A stretch of 64,000 nucleotides of DNA from Linnemannia elongata (lineage: Eukaryota > Mortierellomycota > Mortierellomycetes > Mortierellales > Mortierellaceae): contig JAXBDG010000009.1 of the NCBI GenBank assembly GCA_036320915.1, positions 2,418,001 to 2,482,000 on the forward strand, read 5' to 3'. This document shows, piece by piece, positions 1 through 11,900 of the stretch (within the stretch, counting starts at the first letter, position 1; each line of letters begins with the position of its first letter). Under the pieces are notes generated by a model, which worked only from the letters and a program-made list of their open reading frames with translations, did not search any database and had not been told where the DNA came from. Made by a program: the position numbers and the translations under genes.

Positions 1-3000
1 AAGGATTAGGGGTATTACTATAGACAAGGGGCGAGGAAGGAGAGGGATGCTGTACAGTGTATGAGGGTGGAGAAGAAGGAGAAGGAGAAGAGGGAGAGGA
101 GGAAAAGTGAAAAGAAGCCATGGCGACTGGGGGCATCCTTTGCCTTTTATACCGACAGTGAAGGAAAGGGGAGAGAAACAAGCAAGACTAATTAACAAGG
201 CAAAGGCAGAATAAGGTATGATGATCGAACAAATTGAATGTAAATTGAAGGGCAAAGAGGGAGAACGGAGAAAATCAAATCGGAGTGCAAAGGAAGGGGG
301 AGATGGAATTAGGGTTTGAAGGGTCAAGAGACAACAACAGAGAGGAAAAGGGAAGAACAGGGCATGTTACTGCAGCACTGAGGGGGGAATAAAGGAAATT
401 AAATGGATTGCGAAACGAAAAAATAAATTATCGGCGTATGCAGAAGGGAAAAGCGGACAACAAAGAAAAAGCGGTGGTAGTGGTGGTGGTCAGGGTGCGC
501 CTTGCTGATTATTTGTTTGTGTGTCAGATCAGAAAAGTCAACGAGAACAGTTAAAGAGTATGCAGTCTCCCTGCACAATGAGTATCGGAGAGAATCAACA
601 AGAAAGAAAAACAAAAGAGAAAAAAGGGAAGGTGATGCAATCGGTTAGCGGGAGATTGCACTGTTGACCACTATCGACTGTAACACTACAATCAGCAAGG
701 GTAGTTGGGAGGAAAGTAAGAAAAGGGAAAGGAACGTGGCAAAGAGTAAAACAAAAAGAGTAGAAAGGGAACGAGAGCCTGGACTGGTCAGGGTATCAGA
801 GCAAGGGCAGAGGGAGGAAAGCGAGAGAGTTGTTGTGAAGAAGGAAAGAGAAAGAGAAGTGTAAGAAGGAGCATTTTCAACTTCTCTCTCCCTTTCTCTT
901 TTCATTAAAGCGATCATACGAACTTTTTGCTACTCTTGAACTGAATGGATCGTCACTCATAGGTGGACAAATGAACTATGACTAGTGTTCTAACGGAAGG
1001 TTGAACAACATAACACATTGGAGTTTACTTTGTGGTGAAAGAAGTATGGTGACAACAACAACATGGTCATGACCTATTCAGGGTACCAATTGGACAATGC
1101 GATTCCTTCCTGTCACACAATTTTACTCGAAATTACACTCCAATGCCATGTCGCCAACGGACGAATGAGACACTTCCAAAGTAAATAACCAATCCTCCCC
1201 TTCTTATTCTTCCTCTTCTCTGTCCCTGTATGCCTTTTATCTGGCGTCGCTAAACAAACGCAAGTGGGTTCAATTGACTGGATCACCAACTGAAAGGTCA
1301 AGGGTAACGAAGAGCCATCGATCCTTGCTTGCTTTCTGTTTGAGAAGATACATATACCCTATTGCTAACATGACATTCTTCCCTCCACTCCTGCAACTGC
1401 TCATTGATACACCTTTGGTTTACATAAACGATATCAGAGAAAAAGAGCCTCATCCTGGTCTGTGTGTCACTCTGTGTGTGAATGTCTATCTCACACCTAC
1501 CGAAGCTCTCAATTTTTATGTCACTCACTCCGGCCCCTGCTTTTCGCTTGTTTTCTTTGTTTTTTTTTCTTCACCTTGCGAGGCAATGAACAGAAACAAG
1601 AAGAAAAAAAAGGCATTCAGTCACCTCGTTTTCATTGTATTGTTCAGGCGACTGTTCACTTTCTTGACCACACCAATATCAAAAGTAAGGGACATCCCTT
1701 CACTTGCGTTCTATCCTCCCCCTTTCCAACTCCAAGAAAAATAATTATCAGCGCCTCATCTCGTCAGCAGTACACCAATAAAGTTAAATTTTCTTCCAGA
1801 ATGCCAACACACACAGAGAGAGAGGGGGGCGATAAATACACATTATCCTCATTTCATTCTCAGGCACAAGACAGACAAATTAGCCATTTCAACTTGAAAC
1901 AAGGAGTGGAGGGAAGGACTTCTCGCCTTCCTGGTATGAGTACAAAGTGCAGGGGATGTATGATTGGCATGCACTATACATGTATAGGTACAGGATAAGG
2001 GGTATGGGTATGTAATGACATTGACGGGCCATCGACCCATTCCCGCCGTTCCATCGCAATTAAGGCCCACATGCACCATGCATGCAATATAAGAACAAAC
2101 GTACTGCAACGCCCATGGGGTTCATCGTCGGTAATCCTGATTCTGACATTAACAATATACCTCCTGCTACCGATAGGTGACGAAGTACCCCTCTTACCCT
2201 GTGATCTCGTTACCATCCCTTTGTTTGTTTTTCTGTAACTTGTCGTCACCTCGTCATTCATGCTTCCCGACCATATCTGCAAGGCACATATCTATCTTAC
2301 CGAACTCATAGCTGAAATATTCGAGATAGTTAACAAAGTTACAGGCTAACAGGCAAGAAGAGGCAATAGTAAGGACAGGTACTCTCATCTCTCTCTCCCG
2401 CATCCCCTACTTTTTTTTCTCTCCTCCTCCCCTTTTGTATCGTGTAATGCTATGCTGTTGAGCCATCTCTAGTCATTGCTAGTTACAAATCATTCTAGTC
2501 ACCTTATCCATTACATGCTGCTCCAAGCAATTGGTAGCGATAGACACATTGACCATGCTCTCGACAACCTAGTCATTACAGGCTCACAGTAGTAGTATCC
2601 GTCCATCATCCCTGTAGATATTAACTCTCTTGTAAAGTCGCTCTTTGACTGGCTGGATCTACCTCCTTTTTTCCACCAGCAGCAGCAACAGCTAGGCCCC
2701 TCTCTGTTCACTTAATTGCATTTCTTAGCCCTGCCATCAACATTCTTCTTTTTCCCGTACCCATGCCTCTATCAGAGAGCGGGGGTGTATGCCCATGCCT
2801 CGTGCTCCCCCCCCCCTGTTCCCGATTCATTTTGTGACCAAGAAATCAAATAATCAATTTAACAACCGTGCCCTCCCATTGGCCCAATTTTTCAGGTACC
2901 AATAAACGGCAGACGCTTCATATCTGTTGTAGGCGGGATGGGCAGAAGAAGTAAGGGAAGGGATGTGATCAAAGAGGAAACAGGTGCCAAGTGAGGAAAT

Positions 3001-3181
3001 GCGAAATTGAACAAGTGTGGGTCACCCGCACAAACATGAGAAAATTGACAGTTGATAGTCGTCATGAACCAATTAGCAACCATAGGCAGATATGGATCGT
3101 TTGGTATGCAAAAAGAGAAACAGAGACGTGTATGTATTGTAGGTACTGCTAGCAGGTTTAGTGAGGGTGCCAAAAGGAAGG
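1..3181. other. Non-coding region, low complexity
   Basis: No convincing gene is visible in these 3.2 kb. The first 900 bases are purine-rich on the plus strand (C/T-rich on the minus strand), with GAGA tracts near 750-890. This resembles the pyrimidine-rich leaders seen before start codons elsewhere in the window, so it may be the promoter and leader of a leftward gene lying outside. The open frames here are built from simple sequence and carry no recognisable motif. Confidence 0.5.
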
Positions 3182-4816
3182 TCAGATGCAACCGGCCTGG
3201 GGGATAAAGTAGACGAGCGTCGCATTATCCGTGTCTCGCATGTACACCATAAACAGGATCGACTGATTGTCCAGCAAACCTAGCCACATCCGCATAACAT
3301 CATAGCAAAGCAACAAAAAACAAAAACGAGTAAGCATTACACTTTCTCTGTTCCCTCTCTCTCTTTCAATTGCTCCCTTCCTTCCGATGATCCAATGCAA
3401 CAATAACGTCAAAAATGACTTACTGCAGATGACATTTTGGGGACGGACGTTCTGGCTCTGGAGGACACGCTGCAGATCTGAGACTCGGATCATGACACTG
3501 TCAAACTTGCCCGGCCGATTAATCGTCCTATCCGCCTTCAACTCATCACGCCTACTGTTATAAGTCCCATTAGCATTCCTCTGAGGAGGCTCTGCCAGAG
3601 GTGGATTGAAGAGGTTGGAGAACCGGGTCTCAACCTGTGCTTTTTCTGCTTCTCCATACCGCCTCATGATCTGTTCAGTCGCACTAGGCTCATTAGCACT
3701 ACCTCGACGCGATCCAGAAGTAGAGGCGCGTGTTTGTGGAGGCGTCAAGGAAGGGACATCGCGGTCATCAAGGACATCTCCGTTCGAGGTAGTAAAGACC
3801 ATATCACCTTGAAGGTTAGCAGAGATGACCACATAGTCGCAGAGACCCTTGTAACTCGTCAGCATATTCCGGAGTCGGTCCAGTTGTGGTGGCATGATGT
3901 ACACATCTGGATCGTCAATACCCGGTTCGTCAAATGCGTGTGTGTCCTCTGCTCCTGACGTTGTCAGGATCTTGAGGATAGGGATGTCAAGCGTAATCGG
4001 CCTCGCATTCCCCAAGTGATCCTACTCATTGTTGGCATTGTTATATCGTTAGCATCGTCGTCTTGGGTGAACCAAGATAGGACTAGAATGATTGACACGA
4101 TTAGGAACAAAGAGGTACCTCGGTGGTGACGACAAAGGTTAGGTAGGGGTCAGCGGTGCGACCGGTCATGCGCATGGTGACCGAGGACGAGTTAGTGGCA
4201 GACTTCATGGCCAGGAGTAGATCCTCAGCCTTCAACTCGATGTTGATCTCGTCGTTTGAGTTTGAGTGAATTTGGTATCCGTAGAACAACGCGCCCTATT
4301 TGTGTGATGATTCAATTGAGGGTGATCATTAATGATTGGATCGTTTTGTCGCGAATAATGGTCGATTGGCGTAGTGTGAGATGGGGTATTTACCGCTGGG
4401 AGTCGCCTACGGGTCAACAAACGGGGTACATAGTGAAAAAAAAATGAAAGACGGTTAGCGTCTCTCGTCCTGAAGTCTACAGTTGTTCAAGAAGAGTATA
4501 AGACACTAAGATGGGAACTTACGACCAGCACTGAAGTCCGCTTCCTCCTTCGTTTGGATCATCACCAATGCCATGGTTGGCACCAAAGGCGACATAGTCC
4601 TTTGAGAACTTGATGTATAACGACTTGCCGACCTTCTCTACCGCCTGTGCCAGCTCTATTAGTTAACGTACACGGAGAGGTACTTGGTCAGTCGAGGTGT
4701 ATTATTTGATGATATAATCCCTGTTCTCTGACAAGAGAGGTGGGTGGTAGAGAAGGCTGTTTGGTGCTCGTACTGAAGAAGAGGAGGTTTCGTTGAATGG
4801 TAGCCTTGAGCCTCAT
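3182..4816 (-). CDS. HUS1: HUS1-like checkpoint clamp subunit
   Basis: Probable HUS1, a subunit of the PCNA-like 9-1-1 (RAD9-HUS1-RAD1) clamp loaded at damaged DNA in the nucleus to activate checkpoint kinases. Six exons join in frame: 4816-4774, 4655-4523, 4406-4394, 4295-4119, 4021-3424 and 3279-3182, giving 353 residues. It starts MRLKATIQ, like the MRF(R/K)A start of the family. Family segments follow: GYQIHSNSNDEINIEL, a segment reading PDVYIMPPQLDRLRNML, and the C-terminal LVYFIPQAG, which matches the usual ending L-Q-Y-F-I-P. It is longer than the roughly 280-residue animal protein because of a Ser/Thr/Arg-rich insertion (around DVPSLTPPQTRASTSGSRR) in the C-terminal half. Exon 3 is only 13 nt. 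The first splice is the least certain, because the N-terminal residues are poorly conserved. Confidence 0.85.
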
Positions 4817-7800
4817 GTTGTGTGTGTTTGGCTAATCACCGAGGAAGACTTGTGGTGGAATGCACAGGGTAAGAATGAGCTTGAGGTATGAGGTGTGAAT
4901 GAGACGAGTAGTGAGTGTAGGATATTTGTGTTGTGGTTGAGGTGAATCAAGGCGATGCGGTAGATTAATGAAAGAAAAGCGAGAAAAAGTCCATTAGGGC
5001 GTGAGCGATGGCAAAACGTTGGTGGCAAAAGACAACCGCGTTTTTGTCTCTCTCTCTCCCCTTCTTTTGATGCTTGAGAGCAACAGACAGGACAGACAAA
5101 CAAGCTGACACGATTAATGATAGATGCACGTGAGACATCTTTTAACATCCCGTACTTGATCCACTTCACTCACGATGACTATCGAGTTGAAAAGCTGTAG
5201 CGTAGGACAGTGTCCCCCTAGCTCTCTATCCTTTAGCCCCACTTTATTCAAACCCTTTTCTTGGAATGCTCTAGACGGCGGATTACGTCCTTCGATTGTA
5301 CTCCCTTGGTCAACCATCTGACCGTCCTCCGACCGTCCGAAAATCCGACGCCGCGCCTTGCTGTTTTTGATAATCCCTAACCTTCTTTTTTTCTCTTTAC
5401 TATCACCGCCGACTTCACCCACCGCTACATTTTTCTCTCTTGTTGGCCTGTTCTTGACGTAAGAACAGGGGTCGGCAAAGAAAACTCGGATGGACTCCAT
5501 TTTTGTTCATCAAAAATTAACATCTAAAACAACAAAACCATGGACTTCCCGTCATCGAACAGAAAGTGGCAACAAACAAAACCACAGACCGCGTCTCCCG
5601 GTGACTCGGGCGTTTGCGTGTTGTATGACTCTTCACTATTTACTTGGTGTTAGCGTTACGCCACCCCCGATGCATGGGCTTGGCGTTGCCTCTATCGCAA
5701 TCAGGTACCCCGCTGTTCCTTTCCTTTAGCCTAACTTCCGCGGTGTGTCAATAAACAATGATGGAGAAGAAGGCTACGTTTTTATTTTCTTTGTTTGTTT
5801 TTTCCATCTTTGGTAGGCAGAAAAAATAGGGAGAGAGAAGGTAACAAGGGAAGGGGAGAGAAAGGAAGGGAAGGGAAAGAGGGAGCGAGGAGAGGTCAAG
5901 TCAAGAGGCGAGAGAAGAAGAGTGTCGCTTGGCAAACACTCCAACACTTTTTCATTTTGCGTTTGTTTTGTTTGTTTTTTTGTGTGTTGTGTGTTTTCTT
6001 GTTTGTGGTGTGCGCCATTATCATGTGCATCTACAAACCCCCCCCCCCCACAGGGAGCTGCGGTCAATGTGAAAGTCAATTGTTCATGGTAAACAGCAAC
6101 AAATAGTAGTACATCCCTTTCAGTTCCCTCTCTTCAGCCTTCCGCCCACCTTCCCTTCATCCCTTGTCCTCACCCCTTCTCGGCCTCGCGAGCTTTATAT
6201 CGGCCTTGATTTGTGTGTCTTTGTGGGAGAGAGCTCATGGGAATGCAACATGCCATTAAATATGTTCAGCGGGAAAATAAAGGGGGGAAAGAGGAGGGAG
6301 GATAAAAAAAAGTAAGAGACATGCGGACGAAAATCGAGACATCCCTTGTTCGAAAAAGAAACAGAGGGTCAGGCAGTAATTGAGAAAAGGGAGGAGGTTT
6401 ACAGGGTGTCGAAAGGCGAGGCGAGAGGGGATAAAGGCATAAGGCATGAAAACACTTACAGGATCGATCGGCCAGCAGGGGAGAAGGGGGAGGAAGGGGA
6501 AGGGGAAGGAAGGCATAAGCAAGAAGATGAATAACAGCAATTGATAAATCTGGTAACTGGACCTAGTTAAAAGATAACCAACAGGTTAGGGTATGTGTTG
6601 TGTCTTCCCCATGGCATTGGTAGTTGCTTGCAATGATTTTCCAGGTTGTGTTTCTTGGATATTGTTAGTGGCAGGCTGTGCCTGAAAAGAGTGTTCTTTC
6701 GTACCACCACAGGCGGGGGATACAAAGAGAAAGAGAAAGAGAGTGGGCAGGAGCGATTTCAATTGTTTTATGTCCTTCTCAACAGTACTGTACAGCGAAG
6801 GGGGATGTGCTCACATACAGACAGACAAACAAAAGGATCACAAGAGACCAAGAGAAGGGTGGCAGGGGAAGGGAAGGGGGGAGAAAAGGAGGGGATGTGT
6901 TCCATTGTGGGACAGGTACAAGTACTGCTGCAGACAACACAAAGGGATATGCGTGCGTGGCAAATCTTGTCGATTCAGCGCAGACACGAGGGAGTCTGTT
7001 TCTTCAATCAATCGTTCCCAAGAGGATCGCATTGGCAGGGAAAACAAAAGTGAAGGCGCAGGGAAGTAGAGGCGAATAAAAGACAAGAAGCGGTAGGATG
7101 ACGACGATTAGAGTGGATGGTGCCCACTCCTTGTCAATTCGATTCACACTCATCCCATCCTCGTCGCTGCTTATCTACTTCATCAAAGGTGTGAAGTGAC
7201 CAGACACCCTACCAGGTGCTGGCATCTGAAGAATTGATTGAATCGCGATAGGGTATCATGGAAGAAGAAAAAGAAAAAAAAGTTCAACGACCGAGAGTGA
7301 GAGGTGAGTCCGGGTCCACTGCCGTTTTTTACACTTTTTTTTTTTTTTTTTTTTTTTTTTTCTTGAAGGTTTTTCTCGCGTGTGCTCCAACTCCGCTCCA
7401 ACCTGGTTCATTTCCCTTTTGAGTTCTCTTCTTCTTGTCCCTCTCCTTAATCATCATCTTCATCCATCATTCATCGTCATCTTCGTTCAAGATCCAACAA
7501 CCAACAATCAAACAGAATTCAAATGAAAAGAAGAAAAAGGAGGAAAGGAAAACGGCTATTCGCCCATTTTTTTTCCTCAATACCTTTTCACGATTCGATT
7601 CCTTCTCAACACGATTCGATCTAATTCAGTTGCTTCTTTGTCCCTTTGTTCTCATTCGGCAGTTTTGAAGAGGGTTGATTTGCTCGGATGCACAAAATAA
7701 AGGGGTGCACCACCTTCCACCTTTTGAATTGTCATTCAACTCTCCTTCTGACGATAATTGTAGAAGAAAAGAGGATAGGCAGAAAAACCACAACCACACT

Positions 7801-8909
7801 AGAAAGAGGAGGACGGTACATACATAGGGTATAGGATGACATAGATTGAAAATGACCGGCACGGCTAATGGCGAAGATACGCAGGGCTAGGCAGCGATAG
7901 GTAGGTACTAAATGAAGAGGAAAGAAGTGAATGGGAACAAAAGACAGATGAGATGAAGAAGCAAAGACAGAGCGAGAGAGAGAGCGAGAGAGAGAGCAAC
8001 AGCTAAAATGAAAAAATGAATTATGAACTGAAGGATATAGGGGAAGTGTTGGAGTGGAGTGAGCTATGTTGTCTGTGAACCAGAGATAGCCAACGTAATG
8101 AGACCAATCAATTATTGCTGCAGTACAGTACTATCTTACAATCCTACTGTTAAAACCATTTACGAATGGATGTGCATTGTAGGTGAGTGGGTCTGTCTTT
8201 GATAATTACAAGGTGTTCGGCAGTAAGCCAGTAAGCTATGATGCCTTGGGTGCTAAAGTACCATTGCCAGGGTACCCTACCAGTTACAGTAACTGACTGC
8301 CCGGTAGAACCCTTTTGCAGGCTCAGGTTCAGGTTCAGACACCGTGGGGGTTCTGTTGGTGGTGGTGGTAGAAGGTTGAAATATTTATTTTTTTTAGGGT
8401 TTTGCGTACTGTGTACTTCATTACTTTCTCTGTCGGATTCCGTCCTCTTTCCCTTCCCTTCTTTCTTTCATTCACGCCTCTTTCTCTTCCCCTTCCCCCC
8501 CTTCTCCTCTTTCTTCTGTTTTTTTTTTTTTTCTTTTTATTTTATTCATTCATTTCCTTTTTCTTTCGTTCTTTTTTTATTCTTCCTTCCTTCGTCGTTA
8601 TCCTCACTCTTATAATCATCATATTCATATCACATTGACTTCATCATCACCGACACACTTTCGCTTTTGCGCACTCTTTATCACTCTCTCCTTTACTTTC
8701 TTGCCTGTACACTTACGCTTTGCGCTTTGCACTTGCACCACCACCACTCCCCACTCTTTTTCTTCCTCCTTTTTGTCAACAAGCAACCAACCTCACCTTC
8801 ACTCTTTCCTCCTTTTTCCACCCGGTAGTTTGGCGATCGTCTCTTCCTTACCCTACTCTTCTCAGCTTGACTCTCTCTCCACTACCCCCACAACTCCACC
8901 CCACCCGCC
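4817..8909. other. Long intergenic region, simple sequence
   Basis: About 4.1 kb lie between the divergent HUS1 and aminopeptidase starts, and I see no gene here. The region holds purine-rich stretches (5820-5900 and 6280-6530), a C run (6040-6050), a T run of about 31 (7331-7361) and a GAGA tract (7972-7998). The predicted frames follow these tracts and change abruptly at them. A small RNA gene cannot be excluded by eye. Confidence 0.5.
8400..8909 (+). promoter_or_regulatory. Pyrimidine-rich leader/promoter of the aminopeptidase
   Basis: About 500 bases directly before the aminopeptidase start codon are overwhelmingly C and T, with a long T run near 8519-8531. Similar but shorter C/T-rich leaders precede the carboxypeptide-like partial gene at the right edge and the F-box genes. 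In many fungi such tracts mark the core promoter and 5' leader. The transcription start cannot be placed from sequence alone. Confidence 0.4.
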
Positions 8910-11900
8910 ATGACCGTACCCAAACGACCTTCCACCACCCTCCAACGGTCCATCATCCCCATCCACTACAGACTCAAGATCGTCCCCTGTCCCGTCAACT
9001 TCTCCTTCCTCGGCGAGTGCTCCATCGAGTAAGAACTCTTTTTTTCTTCTTCTACTGTTCGTCGTCACTTCCTCCTTCTTTGTGTCCACTTTCCCGGCAC
9101 ATACATACACCCTCCTTTTATTTGCCACCACCTTTTCCAAGGCAACAACAACAACAACAACAGCGCACACACATAGACAGTCCTTCGTTCTCGACCCTTC
9201 TCGTCCCCCGCCCTCGCCCCACACCATTGGTATTTCGACCTCAGCTGGACATGACAATATGAAGGGAGACGGATGAACATTGAGCAGCGCAGAACACACA
9301 CCCACTAGACAATCGGTGCCTGGACAGCGATCGGGATCTCACTTTCAACACACTGGGAGATCATCACCACCACGTTCCTCATTCCATGCTTCGCAGCATC
9401 TAGACCTTTCCCTCCTTCATTCCGCTCCACCTTCCTCACTGTTCTCGAGATCACACTTGTACAGTTGCTGAGCAGATCTTTTTTTCTCTTGTTTCTACGA
9501 ACCAACTTATTAATTATTATTATTTTCACGTTTCTTTTGTTTTTGTGTGGGGTTGGTGGTGTGAATAGGATATGTATTGCCGAGCCAACATTTGGCATCA
9601 CATTGAACGCAAAAGAACTCAACATCCAGACAGCCACCGCAAGGGACCACCTCTTGAACGGATACAGGTAATATACCATCAACTGGACCGAAGTATTAGC
9701 ATTGGCATTTGGCATTGGCATTGGCGCAGGCGCTTAGTAGCTGCCAATTAGTGGGTAGGGGAAAGGGGAGAGTGTTGCATTGATATTGGCGAGACAAAAT
9801 GACCCATTCCCGCTATCTTTTGTGATTTTGCGTGTTTGTGGTTATGTTTGTTCATCGAAGAAAGGAGAGAGTGCTAGGGTGGTGATGGGAAGTGTCGATG
9901 CGTCCAAACAAAATGTGTACATGTATGTCTGTCTGCATGTCACCCGAGATTGGACCAACTGACAGACAGGAACAAACATGCAGGTGAACAAACACTCAGG
10001 GTAAAATGGGAGGTGGGAGGGAATAAAAAAACATAACACAACAGGTGGAACACAAAGGGAAAGTCGAAGAGGGAACATGGCAAACGAAAAAGGGACGGAC
10101 ACACACAGGGGGGGAAGTGAGGAAGAAGAGGAGGACCAAGCCCAGCGTCAAAGCCCAACAACTCTTTCAGGGAACAAACGCAAAGATACACACGCCTTCA
10201 CACGCCTTCACACCAACTGCTGCTTTACACTTACATACACTCACAGTCATACTCAAACACGCAACAACACAACTTTACGCGTGATACGGTACACGACAAC
10301 AACAAAAAGCAAAAGCTATTCGTTATTTTTGTTCCTTACTGATCCAACAAGCAACAACCCATCGATAGACGCCAATGAAGCAACACCAGAAAAGAGGGCG
10401 GTAGAAAAATGTATTGTCATGAGAAAGGTGCTAACGAGTGGAGTGGCCGCGTTAGATGGATGAAGATGTGATAATAATACCCTCGGGATCAAGTTTACTT
10501 AAACTATGGACACGCATTGGCAGGACGCTACAAACTAAAAAGGATATCGCAAACAAAAACGAAGCCTGCCCGCTCATCTCCACATGGACAATAGGACGAC
10601 CCTCCCATACTACTCATGGTTTATACACAAGAAAATGGAAGCATGTGTTTGCAAAAGAGGATATGCCACAATCCCTCGTTTCTGGGAGACACAGGAAGAC
10701 ATTGTGGTCAAAAAAAAACCATACAAGGCTGAATACACGCGCTAACAACGCGGGTAAACATCGATACATAAACAAAAATAACAACTTGCAGTAAAGTGCA
10801 TAACTGGTCTTTCTCACACACAATTGTATCTTCTCATGTACGTTTTCATAGCGTCACCGCGACGAGTGTGAGCTACAATGTTGAAGAGGAGACAATCACT
10901 CTCGAGTTCCCTCAGGTCCTCCATGTGGGCTCCTCCTGGATCCTCGACATTACATATATCGGTCTCGTCAACGACAAGCTCAACGGCTTTTACCGGTCCG
11001 TCTACACCGACGCCGACAACAACGTTCAGTAAGTCCAGGCCCTCCCTCGCTTTTTTTCGCTTTCTACGTTTACATAATATGCATTATTGTGGATGAACCG
11101 TCCTGGCTTTTCTGGAAAATAGTTTTCTCTCCCTCCACGGTGCTCCTCCTCTTCCCCAACCAAGTTTTACTTAATTGCTCTCTTTTTTTTGGGACATGCT
11201 TAATTTAATTGCCCATCATTTTTTCCTCGCCTTTCTCTCGCGTAGCCAATTGACAACAACGCAATTCCAGTCTACTCACGCTCGACGAGCCTTTCCATGT
11301 TGGGATGAGGTAACGTACAGCGCAACATCAATAGCACAGCGCCGAGAACCTTCCCGGCGTCGCATCTCTGTATCTTTTGCATTTCGTCCCCGAATCTCCG
11401 AATTTCTTTGCTGGCGCTCAGCATTTTTTTTCTTTTTTTCGTGTGAGCATGGATGAGTGAGCCATCTATAATTTTGTCCGCTTGTCGTTCATTGGACTAA
11501 TAGATCGTCTTCCTTCCCATGACTTCTAGCCTGCTATCAAAGCAACCTTTTCGCTGACGCTGGTGGCCCCCCAGGGCATGACGTGTCTATCCAACATGAG
11601 CATACAGTCAACTACATTGCTCGAGAACGGTATGCAGGAAGTGACGTTTTTGAAGACGCCCATCATGGCCACCTACGTAAGTCCTCTTATTTGCCGTTCC
11701 TGTGGCCATGCCAGGTACTTTACGAGACTAGAATATACAGCTAATGTTAACATGTGTGTCTCGACTGTCTCGTCCTTTTTCATAATTAGCTATTGGCATG
11801 GATGATTGGAGACTTTGACTACATTGAGGCGTACACTTCTGGCGAATTCAATGGCGAGCGCATCCCGTGCCGCGTTTACACTCCTGTTGGTCTTGCTGAC

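Noticed and set aside
645..917. Open frames on both strands over the GAGA-rich region
   Set aside because: They translate a purine/pyrimidine tract into Arg-Glu or Ser-Leu repeats, with no domain or splice partner.
5114..5500. 128-codon minus frame upstream of HUS1 as an extra HUS1 exon
   Set aside because: The family start MRLKAT lies downstream at 4816, and the frame shows no clamp-like sequence.
9305..9721. 138-codon minus frame across aminopeptidase exon 2
   Set aside because: Covers a conserved sense exon and the flanking introns, with no recognisable motif of its own.
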